Origin: JADKCZ01 sp963786945
Lineage (GTDB): Bacteria; Myxococcota; Myxococcia; Myxococcales; Anaeromyxobacteraceae
Direction of reading: 5' to 3'
Assembly (NCBI GenBank): GCA_963786945.1
Contig: CAWBAO010000005.1
Location: forward strand, 434,001-498,000
DNA length: 64,000 bases
Made by a program: the position numbers and the translations under genes. Below, in pieces: positions 1 to 9,642 of this stretch (within the stretch, counting starts at the first letter, position 1; the number at the start of each line of letters is the position of its first letter). The notes below the pieces were generated by a model, which worked only from the letters and a program-made list of their open reading frames with translations, made no database searches and was not told the DNA's origin.

Positions 1-500
1 CCGCGCTCACCGGCCACCTGGTGCTCACCACCCTCCACACCAACGACGCCGTGGCCGCCATCGCCCGGCTCCGCGACCTCGGCGTGCCCAGCTTCCTCAT
101 CGCCGCCACGCTCACCGGCGTGGTGGCGCAGCGGCTGGTCCGCCAGGTCTGCCCGGCCTGCGCCGAGGACGTGCCGCTCACCGCCGACGAGGTGGCCGGG
201 CTGGGCGTGCCCCACCCGGAGGACCACGCCGGCGAGCTGCTGGCGCGGCGCGGCCCGGGCTGCGCCAAGTGCCGCTACACCGGGTACTACGGCCGGGCCG
301 GGCTCTTCGAGCTGCTCGCCGTCAACGCCCGGCTCCGCCACCTCATCGCCGACGGGGCCACGCCGGAGGCGCTGGCCCGCACCGCCCGGCAGGACGGCCT
401 GAAGGGCCTGCGCGATCACGCGGTCCAGAAGGTGGCCGCCGGCGTGACCTCCTACGAGGAGGCCATGCGCGCCACCGCCGACGTGGAGGGGACGCGGTGA
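1..500 (+). CDS. Type IV pilus / type II secretion ATPase (PilB/GspE family), 3' part
   Basis: C-terminal part of a secretion/pilus-assembly hexameric ATPase that powers pilin or pseudopilin polymerisation at the inner membrane. The frame is open from base 3, so the gene begins outside the window. Visible are the conserved stretch LTTLHTNDA that follows Walker B, the GVVAQRLVRQVCP segment, and a tetracysteine zinc site (CPAC and, about 50 residues on, CAKC), which marks PilB/GspE rather than PilT. The stop codon overlaps the GTG start of the next gene (GTGA), so the two are probably co-transcribed. PilB and GspE cannot be told apart without the N-terminus. Confidence 0.9.
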   Translation, partial: ALTGHLVLTTLHTNDAVAAIARLRDLGVPSFLIAATLTGVVAQRLVRQVCPACAEDVPLTADEVAGLGVPHPEDHAGELLARRGPGCAKCRYTGYYGRAGLFELLAVNARLRHLIADGATPEALARTARQDGLKGLRDHAVQKVAAGVTSYEEAMRATADVEGTR

Positions 501-1990
501 ACGACGTCGCCACCCAGCTGGCCGGGCTCTGGTCGGCGGGCTCGCCCATCATCTACCTGGTCACCTCCGAGGAGGAGCGGGCCGTGGCGCTGGCCCGCGC
601 CGTCGCCGAGGGGTTCGACGCCCAGAGCGCCACCTGGTCCTCGCACCGCGGGCTGCTGCCGCAGGCCCCGCACGCCCGCTCGCCCATCGAGGCGCTCGAT
701 GCCCTGCTGGCGGCCCCGGGGCCGCTGCTGGCGGTGCTGCTGGACTTCCAGGTGGCGCTGCGCGACCCGGCGGTGGCGCGCGCCGTCCGGGACGCGCTGC
801 CGCGGCTGGCCGCCGAGGGGCGCTGCCTGCTCATCGTGGCGCCCCGGCTGGAGCTGCCCGAGGGGCTGGCCGAGGCGGTGGCCTCGCTGCGGCTGCCGCT
901 GCCGGCGCTGGACGAGCTGGCCGCCGTGCTCGACGAGGTCCGGCAGGGGTCCGGGGCGGGTGAGCTCGACGGCGCCGCGCGCCACCGGGCCCTGACCGCG
1001 GCGCGCGGCTTCTCCGAGGGGCAGGCGCGGCGGGCCTTCACGCGGGCCATCGGGCAGGATCCGGCGCTGGGCGCGACGGCCATGGCCTCGATCCTCGAGG
1101 AGAAGCGGCGGCTGCTGTCCCGCGACCTCGGCCTCGAGGTGGTGGAGGAGGTGGAGCGCGCCGACCACCTGGGAGGCCTCTCCAGCTTCAAGACCTGGCT
1201 CGACGAGCGGGCCCAGGCCTTCGCGCCGGAGGCGGCCGAGTTCGGGCTGCCGGCGCCGCGAGGCGTGCTGCTGGTGGGCGTGCAGGGGTGCGGCAAGTCG
1301 CTGGCGGCCAAGGTGGCGGCGGCCCAGCTGGGGGTCCCGCTGGTCCGGCTCGACCTGCCGCGCGTGCTCGGGCAGGAGGGGGCGGAGGAGCGCCTGGCCG
1401 CGGCGCTGGAGGCGGCCGAGGCCATCTCGCCGGTGGCGCTCTGGGTGGACGAGATCGAGAAGGGGTTCGCCGGCAGCGCGCCGGGACAGGGGGGCGAGGC
1501 CCGCGCGGCGCGGCTGCTGGGGGCCTTCTCGACCTGGCTGCAGGAGCGGCACGGCTCGGTCTTCGTGGTGGCCACCGCCAACGACGTGACCCGCCTGCCG
1601 CCCGAGCTGCTCCGGCGCGGCCGCTTCGACGAGCTCTTCTTCGTGGACCTGCCCGATCTCGAGGCGAGGCGCGAGATCCTGGCCCTGCACCTGCGGCGGC
1701 GGCGGCGCGACCCGGCGGCGCTCGACCTGGCGGCGCTGGCGGAGCTGTGCGCCGACTACTCCGGGGCCGAGCTGGAGCAGGTGGTGGTGGGCGGCCTGCA
1801 CCGGGCCTTCGCGCTCTCGAGGGAGCTGGAGACCGCCGACCTGCGCCGCGTGGCCCAGGACCTGGTCCCGCTCTTCAGGACCTACGAGGAGAACATCAAG
1901 GCGCTGCGCGAGTGGGCCCGGGGACGGGCCCGCGTGGCCGGCCGGGCCGGCGCCGTGGTCGACCTGTTCCGGCGGGCGCCCAGGGCGTGA
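497..1990 (+). CDS. AAA-family ATPase, Ycf46-like
   Basis: Predicted 497-residue cytosolic AAA ATPase. An N-terminal domain without nucleotide-binding motifs (about 1-225) is followed by an AAA module with Walker A GVQGCGKS near residue 260, Walker B ALWVDEIEK near 315, sensor-1 ATAND and an RRGRFDELFFVDLP arginine-finger region. This arrangement resembles chloroplast/cyanobacterial Ycf46 and its bacterial relatives, whose exact job is unknown. The GTG start at 497 overlaps the stop of the pilus ATPase; in-frame sequence continues further upstream but would run through that gene, so the overlap start is preferred. A link with pilus assembly is inference from neighbourhood only. Confidence 0.85.
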   Translation: MNDVATQLAGLWSAGSPIIYLVTSEEERAVALARAVAEGFDAQSATWSSHRGLLPQAPHARSPIEALDALLAAPGPLLAVLLDFQVALRDPAVARAVRDALPRLAAEGRCLLIVAPRLELPEGLAEAVASLRLPLPALDELAAVLDEVRQGSGAGELDGAARHRALTAARGFSEGQARRAFTRAIGQDPALGATAMASILEEKRRLLSRDLGLEVVEEVERADHLGGLSSFKTWLDERAQAFAPEAAEFGLPAPRGVLLVGVQGCGKSLAAKVAAAQLGVPLVRLDLPRVLGQEGAEERLAAALEAAEAISPVALWVDEIEKGFAGSAPGQGGEARAARLLGAFSTWLQERHGSVFVVATANDVTRLPPELLRRGRFDELFFVDLPDLEARREILALHLRRRRRDPAALDLAALAELCADYSGAELEQVVVGGLHRAFALSRELETADLRRVAQDLVPLFRTYEENIKALREWARGRARVAGRAGAVVDLFRRAPRA

Positions 1991-2072
1991 GGCGACCTCC
2001 CGGAGGTGGCCGGGGTCCCGGGGGCGGGTGGGCGCCGGGGGCCACGGGCCCGCCCCTGGCCCTGGCCCTGGG

Positions 2073-2858
2073 TCAGGGCCGCAGCCCGTCCACCACGTGG
2101 TCGTGCACCAGGCCGTTGGAGGCCACGCAGGCGCCGTGGGCGTGGGTGGGGATCCCCTCGAGGTCGGTGAACCGGCCGCCCGCCTCCTCGACCAGGATCT
2201 TGAGCGGGGCGATGTCCCAGATCTGCACCCCGGCCTCGACGAAGGCCTCGGCCCGCCCGGTCAGCACCATGGCGCAGCCGGCCAGGTCCCCGTAGCCGCG
2301 GGCCTGGGCCGCCGTCACCGTCAGCAGGTTGACCTGGGCCCGCCGCTCCGGGGCGAGCAGGAACTTCAGCTCCCCGAGCGACAGGGTGGCCTCCTCCCAG
2401 GCGGCGATGCCCGAGACGCGCAGCCGCTCGGGGACGCCGGCCCCCACCTGCCGCCAGGCGCCGAGCCCGCGGGCGGCCCAGTAGAGCTCGCCCAGGGCCG
2501 GCATGCCCATGGCGCCGGCCACCACCTCGCCGCCCACCTCCAGGGCGACCAGCGGGCCCCAGAAGCTCCCGCCGCGGGTGAAGCCCCGGGTGCCGTCCAC
2601 CGGGTCGACGATCCAGCGCGCCCCGGTGCCGGCGTGGGCGCCGGTCTCCTCGCCGAGGATGGCGTGGCCGGGGAAGCGCCCGCGGATCACCTCGACGATG
2701 GCCGCCTCGGCCTCCCGGTCGGCCACGGTGACCGGGCTGCGGTCGGGCTTCAGCTCGACGCGGACGCCGGCGCGGAAGTGGCGCAGGGCGGCGGCGCCGC
2801 CGGCCTCGGCGGCGCGGCGGGCGGTCTCCATGGCGAGGGCGAGGTCGGGGGCGGTCAT
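2073..2858 (-). CDS. hisN: Inositol-monophosphatase-family phosphatase, histidinol-phosphatase-like
   Basis: 261-residue Mg-dependent phosphatase of the inositol monophosphatase fold. Metal-binding motifs are GEETG (about 69-73), DPVDGTRGF (85-93) and WDIAP near residue 215. The aromatic/Gly pattern after DPVDGT (TRGGSFWGPLVAL) resembles the HisN-type histidinol-phosphate phosphatases of histidine biosynthesis more than classical SuhB, but substrate cannot be read from sequence alone. The ATG at 2858 was chosen because the family alignment begins within a few residues of it, although the frame is open further upstream. It converges with the AAA gene and lies just after the terminator of the CoA-transferase gene. 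Confidence 0.8.
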   Translation of the reverse strand: MTAPDLALAMETARRAAEAGGAAALRHFRAGVRVELKPDRSPVTVADREAEAAIVEVIRGRFPGHAILGEETGAHAGTGARWIVDPVDGTRGFTRGGSFWGPLVALEVGGEVVAGAMGMPALGELYWAARGLGAWRQVGAGVPERLRVSGIAAWEEATLSLGELKFLLAPERRAQVNLLTVTAAQARGYGDLAGCAMVLTGRAEAFVEAGVQIWDIAPLKILVEEAGGRFTDLEGIPTHAHGACVASNGLVHDHVVDGLRP

Positions 2859-2916
2859 GGAGGCGGAGTCTACCCGGTCGCGGGGGTCGCCGGCCGGGGC
2901 CGGCCCGGAAAAGGAA

Positions 2917-2948
2917 GCGGCGGCCACCCGGGCACGGGCGGCCGCCGC
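2917..2948 (-). terminator. Rho-independent terminator after the CoA-transferase gene
   Basis: A perfect 9-bp inverted repeat (GCGGCGGCC / GGCCGCCGC) is followed on the minus strand by a T-rich run (TTCCTTTTCC). It lies about 20 bp past the stop of the CoA-transferase gene and before the hisN-like gene. Confidence 0.7.
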
Positions 2949-2968
2949 GGAGGCTCCGGTCCAGGAGG

Positions 2969-4501
2969 CTACTTCTTCGGCCTCATGTCACCGGTCTGCA
3001 GGTAGCGGGTGTGGAAGGCGAAGGCCTCGCTGAACATGTGCGGCGAGTGGAGGCCGGCGCTGGGGTTCTTCATGGCGCGCTTGAAGTAGTCCCAGAGCAG
3101 GGGGCGGTACTCGGGCGCCGCCGCCTTCTCGATGACCTCCTTGGCCTTCTCCTTCGGGCTGCGGCCGCGCAGGTCGGCGAAGCCGTACTCGGTCACGATG
3201 CCGTTGACCTCGTGCTCGGTGTGGTCGATGTGCGAGGCGAAGGGCACGATGGCCGAGATCTTCCCGTCCTTGGCGGTCGCCGGGGACATGAAGATGGTGT
3301 AGGCGGAGTTGCGGGCGAAGTCACCCGAGCCGCCGATGCCGTTCTCGATCCCCTTGCCGGCGATGTGCGTCGAGTTGACGTGGCCGTAGATGTCGGCCTC
3401 CACGAACCCGTTCATGGCGATGCAGCCGAGGCGGCGGATGATCTCCGGGTTGTTGGAGATCTCCTGCGGGCGCAGGATGATCTGCTTGCGGTACCGGTCG
3501 ATGTTCTTGTTGAAGCGGACCTGCCCCTCGGGCGAGACCGAGAAGGCGGTGGCCGAGGCCGCCACCAGCTTGCCGGAGTCGAGCATGTCGAGCATGCCGT
3601 CCTGGATCACCTCGGTGTAGGAGATCATCCGGTCGAACGGCCCCTCGTTGAGCCCGACCAGCACGGCGTTGGCGATGTTGCCGACGCCCGACTGCAGCGG
3701 GTTGAGGTGCTTGGAGAGCCGGCCCGCCTTCACCTCGCCGTCGAAGAAGTCGAGGATGTGGCCGGCGATGCGCTTGTGGATCTCCTCGGGCGGCTTGAAG
3801 GGGGCGTTCCGGTCGGGGTAGGCGCTCTCGACCACCGCCACCACCTTGGAGACGTCGAACTTCCAGACCTGGGAGCCCTTGCGGTCGTCGGCGGCGTTGA
3901 TGGGCAGCGCCACGCGCTTGCCGTGCTCGCCCGGCACCGAGATGATGTCGTGCATCCCCTCGAGCCGCTCGTCCTGCCAGGAGTTGACCTCGAGGATGAT
4001 CTTGTCGGCGTGCTCCAGGTAGACGTTGTTGGCGCCGCAGGACGACGACGGGACGCAGGTGCCGTCCTCGTTGATCCTGGTGACCTCGATGAGGCAGAAG
4101 TCGAGGTTGTTCTTGCCCTTGCCGTAGTAGCCGTAGCGGACCAGCGTGCCGGCGTGGCTCAGGTGCATGTCCTGGTACTCGATCAGCCCCGAGTTGATCT
4201 TCTCGCGGGTGACCGCGTCGCCCTGGTAGGGGAAGCGGAAGCGCTGGGACTCCACGAAGGACATCATGGTGTCCTGCTCCGGGCCGGTCGAGGCGCCGGT
4301 GAGGACGTCGAACTTGAGCGCCTTGCCCTTGAGCTTCTCGTCGAGGGCCCGCTTGGACAGCGCGATGGGAACGGCCTTCGGGTAGCCGGCGCCGGTGAAG
4401 CCCGACATGCCGATCACGGCGCCGTTGGGGATGAGTGCGGCGGCGGCCTCGGCGGACATCACCTTCGCCTTGAGCCCCTTGTGAAGAATCCGGTCTGCCA
4501 T
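2969..4501 (-). CDS. Acetyl-CoA hydrolase/transferase family, succinyl-CoA:acetate (or propionate) CoA-transferase
   Basis: 510-residue class I CoA-transferase that moves CoA between a short-chain acid and succinyl- or acetyl-CoA, linking acetate or propionate to the TCA cycle. Typical features of the AarC/Cat1/YgfH group are seen: an N-terminal MSGFTGAGYPKAVP segment, QSGVGNIANAV, YTEVIQDGM (which probably carries the catalytic Glu), GIGGSGDFARNSA and EYGFADLRG. The ATG at 4501 is preceded by a GAGGAGG ribosome site, which decides the start over an in-frame upstream ATG at 4570. It is a single gene with its own terminator. Acetate versus propionate preference cannot be decided here. Confidence 0.92.
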   Translation of the reverse strand: MADRILHKGLKAKVMSAEAAAALIPNGAVIGMSGFTGAGYPKAVPIALSKRALDEKLKGKALKFDVLTGASTGPEQDTMMSFVESQRFRFPYQGDAVTREKINSGLIEYQDMHLSHAGTLVRYGYYGKGKNNLDFCLIEVTRINEDGTCVPSSSCGANNVYLEHADKIILEVNSWQDERLEGMHDIISVPGEHGKRVALPINAADDRKGSQVWKFDVSKVVAVVESAYPDRNAPFKPPEEIHKRIAGHILDFFDGEVKAGRLSKHLNPLQSGVGNIANAVLVGLNEGPFDRMISYTEVIQDGMLDMLDSGKLVAASATAFSVSPEGQVRFNKNIDRYRKQIILRPQEISNNPEIIRRLGCIAMNGFVEADIYGHVNSTHIAGKGIENGIGGSGDFARNSAYTIFMSPATAKDGKISAIVPFASHIDHTEHEVNGIVTEYGFADLRGRSPKEKAKEVIEKAAAPEYRPLLWDYFKRAMKNPSAGLHSPHMFSEAFAFHTRYLQTGDMRPKK

Positions 4502-4650
4502 CGGTGAGCCTCCTCGGTGGTCGTCCCCGGATGCTCCGGGGGAGATTGGGGGGAGCGGTGCGCACGGCACCGCTCGTGCTTCGCGGGAGACGAGAGAGTA
4601 GTCGAGAGCGCGCTCTCCTTGGAAGCGCGGATCGCTCGAGGGCTGCGATT

Positions 4651-7122
4651 TCAGGGTGGAAGATGACGAGTGATCCCGTCGATGATCTCGCGCAGCGCGT
4701 CAGGATCGTCGGAGCGGTGCAGTCGACCGCTACGGTCGACGATGAGGCCGGCCGAGAGCAGCCAGTCGACGGAATTCTCCAGGGTGGCCTTGGAGAGGGA
4801 CTCGCGTGCCAGCAGGCGACCGGCGAGGAGGTCGGACCGGCCACGCTCGAGGGCCTGCCTGACCAGGGACTTTCGGTCGGTGTGACGCTCCGCGTCATCA
4901 AGCAGGGCGTCGGCCGTCGCCGCGGCCACCCGGTAGGCCTCGAGGTAGGGCCGGAGGAGCTCGGCGAGGAACGCCACCACCTCGCCCGCCGCGCCCGCCC
5001 GGACCCGGCCGCCCTCCACCACCACCGCGCCGAGCCGCTGCAGGAACGCGACGTTCTGCTCGAAGATCAGCGAGAGCCCGGCCCCCGGCTCGTACATGAA
5101 CTCGAGCTTGAAGAGGCGGGAGAGCCAGGCGGCCCGCCCCTGCGCCTCCTCCAGGGTGGCCTCGCCGGCCCGCACCGCCGACGCGGTGATGGCCGGCGCC
5201 ACGTAGCGGTGGATGACGGCGTTGCGGTGGAAGTCCAGCACCGGCCGCTTCTCGTCGACCACCTGGTAGGAGGTCTCGCCGGCCACGCTGGCCGCCGTCA
5301 CCTGCCCGCTGGCCACCAGCCGCCGCACCGTGTCCCGGACCGGGCCGGCCAGGAGCGGATCGCTGCTGGCGCCGGCCAGGTCCCGGCCGAAGCGGGCGCC
5401 GCCGTCCGCCGCCATGAAGCGGAGCAGCTCCACGCGGCGGGCCAGCTCCCCGGCCGTCAGGCCGCGGCCGACGCGCGAGAGCAGCGCCGCGCAGACCAGC
5501 CCGATCGGCGTGATGGTGACGGCGCGGCCGATGCCGAAGGCGATGCGGGTGGCCATGGCCTGCACCAGCTGCCGGCGGGCCTCGGCGTCGGTGGCCAGGT
5601 CGGCGACGCGCGGGCCGAGGCGGGCCTCGGCCACGCCGCGCAGCGACACCGGCTCCTCGAACTGGACGTAGAGCCGCTCGTAGCTGCGGAACAGCACGGA
5701 GAAGGCCCCCAGCAGGCCGCGCAGGTTCTCCTTGGGCTTCTCGCCGCCGGAGAGCTCGTGCAGGTAGGCCTTGGCCTCGATGAGCCGCTCGTAGTCGATG
5801 GAGACCGGCACGAAGAGCACGTCGTCGGCGGCGCCGTCGAGCCAGGCATCCACCTCCATCGAGACCAGCCCCATCTTGGGGAAGAGCAGCTTGCCGGTCC
5901 GGCTTCGCCCCCCCTCGATGTAGAACTCCTGGGGAAACTTGTCGCGCAGCAGCTGCTTGACGAAGGCGCGCAGCACCGCGGCGTAGACCTGGTCGCCCTT
6001 CACCTGCCGCCGGATGAAGTAGGCGCCGCCGCGCCGGGCCAGGCTGCCGAAGGGCCAGAAGGAGAGGTTGATGCCGGCGGCGATCTGCGGCGCCATCATC
6101 CCGTGCTCGTAGAGGAGCCAGGAGATGACCAGGAAGTCGATGTAGCTCTTGTGGCTCGGGCAGATGATGACCGGCGCGTTGGCGGCGGCGCGCTTCACCC
6201 GGCCCAGGCCGTCCTCGTCGATCTCCAGCGACTCGTAGAGCTTGTTGAGGAGCCCCTTGAGGACCGGGCGCATCACCGCCACGACCTTGGGATCGTAGTT
6301 GCTGGCGAGCTCGTCGAGGCAGCGGGCGGCCTCGGCCTGCAGGGACTCGAGCGGCTTCCCGGTCTCGGCGGCCAGGCCCTGCAGCCGGGCCCGCAGCGTG
6401 CGATCCCGCAGCACCCGGGCCTTGACGCGCCCCGGCCCCTTGAGCGGCGGGCCGACCGCCGCCCGCAGCTCGCGCGAGAGGTGCCGGTGCAGGGCGCCGC
6501 GGACGCCGCGGGCCACCGAGAGGTCGGAGGCGCCGGGCCGGGCGGCGACCCGCGCCTGCAGGTCGACGGCCTTGCCCACCGAGAGGAAGCTGTGCCGGAA
6601 GTTGCGGAAGAAGGCGATGCCGTTGGCGAAGGGGCTGGGCGAGTCGGGCGTGCCGAAGAAGACGTCCCAGATGGAGCCCTCCAGCCGCTGCGCCCGCCGG
6701 CTCCAGAGCAGCACCACCGGGACCAGGAAGATGGGGCGCGCCAGCGAGCGCTGCATGCGGGCCAGGTGGGGCAGGGGGCCGGCCTCGGTGGTCTGCTCGC
6801 CGAGGAAGACCACGCTCGAGCGCCCGGCGCCGACCGTCTCCTCCAGGGCCCGCCGGCTGCGGCGGATGCGGGAGAGGGCGCCGAAGAACCCCGTGTAGCC
6901 CTGCGCCGCCTGGAGCGGGGGCAGCCCGTGGCGCCGCAGCAGCCAGCGCAGGTAGAGGAAGTTGAGCAGCCCCGAGCGCCGCGCCACGAAGACCAGGCTG
7001 CCGCGCGCCGCCAGCGCCGCCAGCTCGGCGGGCGCGTCGCGGGGCACCCGGACCGGCTCGAAGAGGCGCCCGATCCCCCGGGGAACCGGCGTGGCCTGGG
7101 GCGTGGGCGGCGCTCGGTCCAT
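4651..7122 (-). CDS. plsB: Glycerol-3-phosphate 1-O-acyltransferase
   Basis: 823-residue membrane-associated acyltransferase for the first step of phospholipid synthesis, acylating sn-glycerol-3-phosphate. Block I HKSYIDF (HX4D) lies near residue 325, GGAYFIRR follows, then FYIEGGRSRTGKL near 400 and VPVSIDYERL near 435, in the PlsB order and with PlsB length (E. coli about 807). The N-terminal half is divergent, as usual. It starts 7 nt after the stop of the upstream HEAT-repeat gene, so dnaJ, the HEAT gene and plsB may form one transcript. Confidence 0.93.
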   Translation of the reverse strand: MDRAPPTPQATPVPRGIGRLFEPVRVPRDAPAELAALAARGSLVFVARRSGLLNFLYLRWLLRRHGLPPLQAAQGYTGFFGALSRIRRSRRALEETVGAGRSSVVFLGEQTTEAGPLPHLARMQRSLARPIFLVPVVLLWSRRAQRLEGSIWDVFFGTPDSPSPFANGIAFFRNFRHSFLSVGKAVDLQARVAARPGASDLSVARGVRGALHRHLSRELRAAVGPPLKGPGRVKARVLRDRTLRARLQGLAAETGKPLESLQAEAARCLDELASNYDPKVVAVMRPVLKGLLNKLYESLEIDEDGLGRVKRAAANAPVIICPSHKSYIDFLVISWLLYEHGMMAPQIAAGINLSFWPFGSLARRGGAYFIRRQVKGDQVYAAVLRAFVKQLLRDKFPQEFYIEGGRSRTGKLLFPKMGLVSMEVDAWLDGAADDVLFVPVSIDYERLIEAKAYLHELSGGEKPKENLRGLLGAFSVLFRSYERLYVQFEEPVSLRGVAEARLGPRVADLATDAEARRQLVQAMATRIAFGIGRAVTITPIGLVCAALLSRVGRGLTAGELARRVELLRFMAADGGARFGRDLAGASSDPLLAGPVRDTVRRLVASGQVTAASVAGETSYQVVDEKRPVLDFHRNAVIHRYVAPAITASAVRAGEATLEEAQGRAAWLSRLFKLEFMYEPGAGLSLIFEQNVAFLQRLGAVVVEGGRVRAGAAGEVVAFLAELLRPYLEAYRVAAATADALLDDAERHTDRKSLVRQALERGRSDLLAGRLLARESLSKATLENSVDWLLSAGLIVDRSGRLHRSDDPDALREIIDGITRHLPP

Positions 7123-7129
7123 GGTTGGG

Positions 7130-7879
7130 TCAGCCGTGCCGCTTCACCACGCCATCCTTGTCGAGGTACCACGGCTCGACCAGCAGCGGCTCCACCGAGG
7201 GCCGGAAGCCCTTCACGTCGGCGCCCAGGCGGTGCAGCGCCGCCAGCACCTCGCCGCGGACGCGGGCGTTGCCGGCGTCGCGGATCAGCAGCTCCACCAG
7301 CGCGGTGCGGGTGGCCTCGGCGAGCGGCAGGCCGGCCAGGGCGCGGACCGCGCCGATGCGGACGTCGTCGGAGAAGTCCTCCAGCATGGCGCGCAGCGCC
7401 GCCTCCAGGCCGGTGGCGCCGGCGCCCTCGTGGTGCTCCTTGACCCACGCCAGCAGCGTCAGCTTCTTCTCCGGGTCGCGCATGTAGACGGTGGAGAGGC
7501 GGGCCAGCTCCGCCACCACGGTGTCGAGCACCTCGGCCGGCGTGGCCACCTCGGCCAGCGCCCGCAGGCCCCAGGCGATGCCGCTCTCCTGCTCGCGGAG
7601 GAACGCGGTGATGGGCGCGATGGCGTCGCGCCCGGCCGCCACCAGGTGGGCGTGGACCGACTCCTTCTCCTCCTGGTCGGTGATGCCCGGGTCGGCCAGC
7701 AGGGTGAACCGCAGGCAGAGCACCTGCAGCGCGCCCGGCGTCCCCAGCTCGGCCAGCTGGTCGATCACCTTCTGCCGGTTCTCGGGCGGCCCGTACTTCT
7801 CCGTCACCTTGCGCGCCAGCTTCCTCAGCTGCGCCTGCTCCCGCTCGGTGGCGGAGCCAAACAGATCGAAGATCCCCAT
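7130..7879 (-). CDS. HEAT-repeat protein
   Basis: 249-residue soluble alpha-helical repeat protein. Successive helix pairs such as RQKVIDQLAELGTPGALQVL, ESGIAWGLRALAEVATPAEV, DDVRIGAVRALAGLP and RVRGEVLAALHRLGAD are HEAT/PBS-like. Such proteins serve as scaffolds, and no catalytic residue is evident. The ATG at 7879 (MGIFDLFGSA) gives a natural amphipathic N-terminus. It sits between a DnaJ co-chaperone and plsB with short gaps. Function unknown. Confidence 0.8.
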   Translation of the reverse strand: MGIFDLFGSATEREQAQLRKLARKVTEKYGPPENRQKVIDQLAELGTPGALQVLCLRFTLLADPGITDQEEKESVHAHLVAAGRDAIAPITAFLREQESGIAWGLRALAEVATPAEVLDTVVAELARLSTVYMRDPEKKLTLLAWVKEHHEGAGATGLEAALRAMLEDFSDDVRIGAVRALAGLPLAEATRTALVELLIRDAGNARVRGEVLAALHRLGADVKGFRPSVEPLLVEPWYLDKDGVVKRHG

Positions 7880-7926
7880 CCAGCCTCCCGCCGCTCCAGC
7901 GACCCCGTGGGCAGCGCGTCGTGGTT

Positions 7927-8894
7927 CTACAACGAGATGCCCGCCCGTGGATCGCCCCTGTAGAGCGGCTCCAGCGCCTTGACGGCCTCCAGGAGCTGGT
8001 CGCTGGGCTCCGGCAGCACCAGCTTGACCACGGCGTAGAGATCCCCGCGCGGGCCGCCGTGGACGTCGGGCAGCCCCTTTCCGCGCAGCCGGATCTGCTT
8101 GCCGGAGGGGGTGCCGGCGGTGACGGCGAAGCGGACCTTCCCCTCGAAGGTGGGCAGGTCCACCTCGGCGCCGGCGACCGCCTCGGGGACGGTGAGGGGC
8201 AGGTCGAGGTAGAGGTCCTTCCCGTCGACGCGCACCAGCGGGTGGGGGCGGAGCCGGACCCGGAGGAACAGGTCGCCGGCCGGGCCGCCTCGATCCCCGT
8301 GGCTCCCCTGGCCGGCCAGCCGGATGCGGGCGCCGTCGGCGGTGCCGGGCTTGATGGTGACCCGGAGCGTGCGGGGGCCGATGCGGATGTCGCGCACGGC
8401 CCCCAGCACGGCGTCGCGCAGCTCCAGCTCCAGCTCGGCCTCCAGGTCCTCGCCCGCGCGTGGCGCGGGCCTGCGGCCGTGGCCCGCGGCGCGCCCGCGC
8501 GCCTCCTGCCCGAAGATCGACTCGAAGATGGAGCCGAAGTCGAACGGTCCGTACCCCTCGACGTTGACCTTGGAGAAGTCGCCGAAGTCGAAGGGTGGCC
8601 CCGCCCGGCGCGCCGCCCGCCTGGCGCCAGCGCCGCACCTCCTCGGCCCGCCGCTCGTCGAAGCCGGTGCGGAGCGCGTCCGGGCCGAACTCGTCGTAGA
8701 GCGAGCGCCGCTTCGGGTCCGAGAGCACCTCGAAGGCCGCCGAGGCCTCCTTGAAGCGCTCCTCGGCCGCCTTGTTGCCCGGGTTGACGTCGGGGTGGTT
8801 CTGGCGGGCCTGCTTCCGGTAGGCCTTCTTGATCTCCTCCGGGGTCGCGGTCCGGGGGACGCCGAGGATCTCGGTAGAGGTCGCGGTGGGCCAC
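7927..8894 (-). CDS. DnaJ/CbpA-type co-chaperone, frameshifted twice as read
   Basis: J-domain protein that would stimulate DnaK ATPase. Reading through two +1 shifts gives about 321 residues: a J domain (MAHRDLYEILGVPRT, HPD in NHPDVNPG, DPKRRSLYDEFG), a GF-poor linker, and the two beta-sandwich substrate domains (GTADGARIRLAGQG, TPSGKQIRLRGKG). There is no zinc-finger domain, so it is CbpA/type-II-like. Shift 1 is one extra base at the CC of TAC-C-GAG (about 8873). Shift 2 is one extra base in a G4 run (8599-8602). All coding sequence is intact on both sides, which suggests sequence error rather than decay. GTG start at 8894; no good ribosome site is seen. Confidence 0.82.
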
Positions 8895-8900
8895 GCCCCC

Positions 8901-8928
8901 AACGTAACTCGCCCCGGCGGCGCGTCAA
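8901..8928 (-). promoter_or_regulatory. Possible sigma-70 promoter of the dnaJ-like gene
   Basis: TTGACG (-35), a 16-bp spacer and TACGTT (-10) on the minus strand, placed so that transcription would begin almost at the GTG start, implying a leaderless message. The -10 box is weak. Confidence 0.3.
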
Positions 8929-8969
8929 TGCCCGACCCGGAGCCGACCGGCTGGACTACCATGGGGCGG

Positions 8970-9642
8970 ATGCGCTCCCTCGGCCTCGCGCTGCTGCTCG
9001 CCGCCGCACCGCCCGTCACCCCCCCGGCCGGTGGCGTGGTGCTCGAACGGGTCGTGGCGGTGGTCCGCATCCCGGCCAGCGCCGCGCCCCGGCCCTTGAC
9101 GCTGACCCGGCTCGACGAGGAGGCGCGGGTGGCGCTGGTGGGGCAGGGGGCCGCCCAGGCCGCCTTCGCGCCGCTCGACACCGCGGCGCGCCGAGCCGCG
9201 CTGCGCTGGCTCCTCGACCAGTGGCTGGTGGCCGACGAGGCGACGCGGCTCAGGCTGGACGAGGTCCCGCGCCAGGAGGTCCAGGCGGCGCTGGCCGCCT
9301 TCCAGGGGCGCTTCCCGGACCTGGCCACCTACCGGCGCTTCCTCTCCGCCACCGAGCTCTCGGAGGAGGAGCTGCAGGCCATCCTGGCGCGAGGCCTGCG
9401 GGTGCAGCGCTACCTCGAGGTCCGGCTCGGCCGCAGCGCACGGGTCCCCGAGGAGGAGGTCACCCGCTGGCTGGCCGGGCAGGGCACGGTGGCGCCCACC
9501 GCGGCGGAGCGCGACGCGGCGCGAGCCCGGCTCTCGGCCGAGCGGGCGCAGGCCCAGGTGAAGCAGATCGCCGCCGAGCTGCGGTCGCGGGCCGACGATC
9601 CGGGTGCTCATGCCGGAGCTGCGCGAGGAGCCCGCGCCGTGA
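8970..9642 (+). CDS. SurA-N-like periplasmic protein, frameshifted as read
   Basis: About 223 residues with a signal-peptide-like start (MRSLGLALLLAAAPP) followed by a helical region matching the N-terminal chaperone domain of SurA-type proteins (LRWLLDQWLVADEATRL, then FRxxF-like and ELSEEELQAILARGLRVQRYL patterns). No parvulin PPIase domain follows. As read, the frame runs into rimI, but removing one base near 9596-9600 gives the ending IRVLMPELREEPAP and a stop at 9640-9642 that overlaps the GTG of rimI. This is a normal operon junction, so the apparent fusion is an artefact of a +1 shift. An ATG at 8961 is an alternative start. Confidence 0.6.

Noticed and set aside
452..1801. Long minus-strand open frames opposite plus-strand genes throughout
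   Set aside because: Typical of very GC-rich DNA; translations are His/Arg/Gly/Pro-rich without motifs.
1991..2072. Hairpins between the AAA gene and the hisN-like gene
   Set aside because: Several GC-rich foldings (for example GGGGCCA with TGGCCCT) are possible, but none stands out above base composition and there is no T-run.
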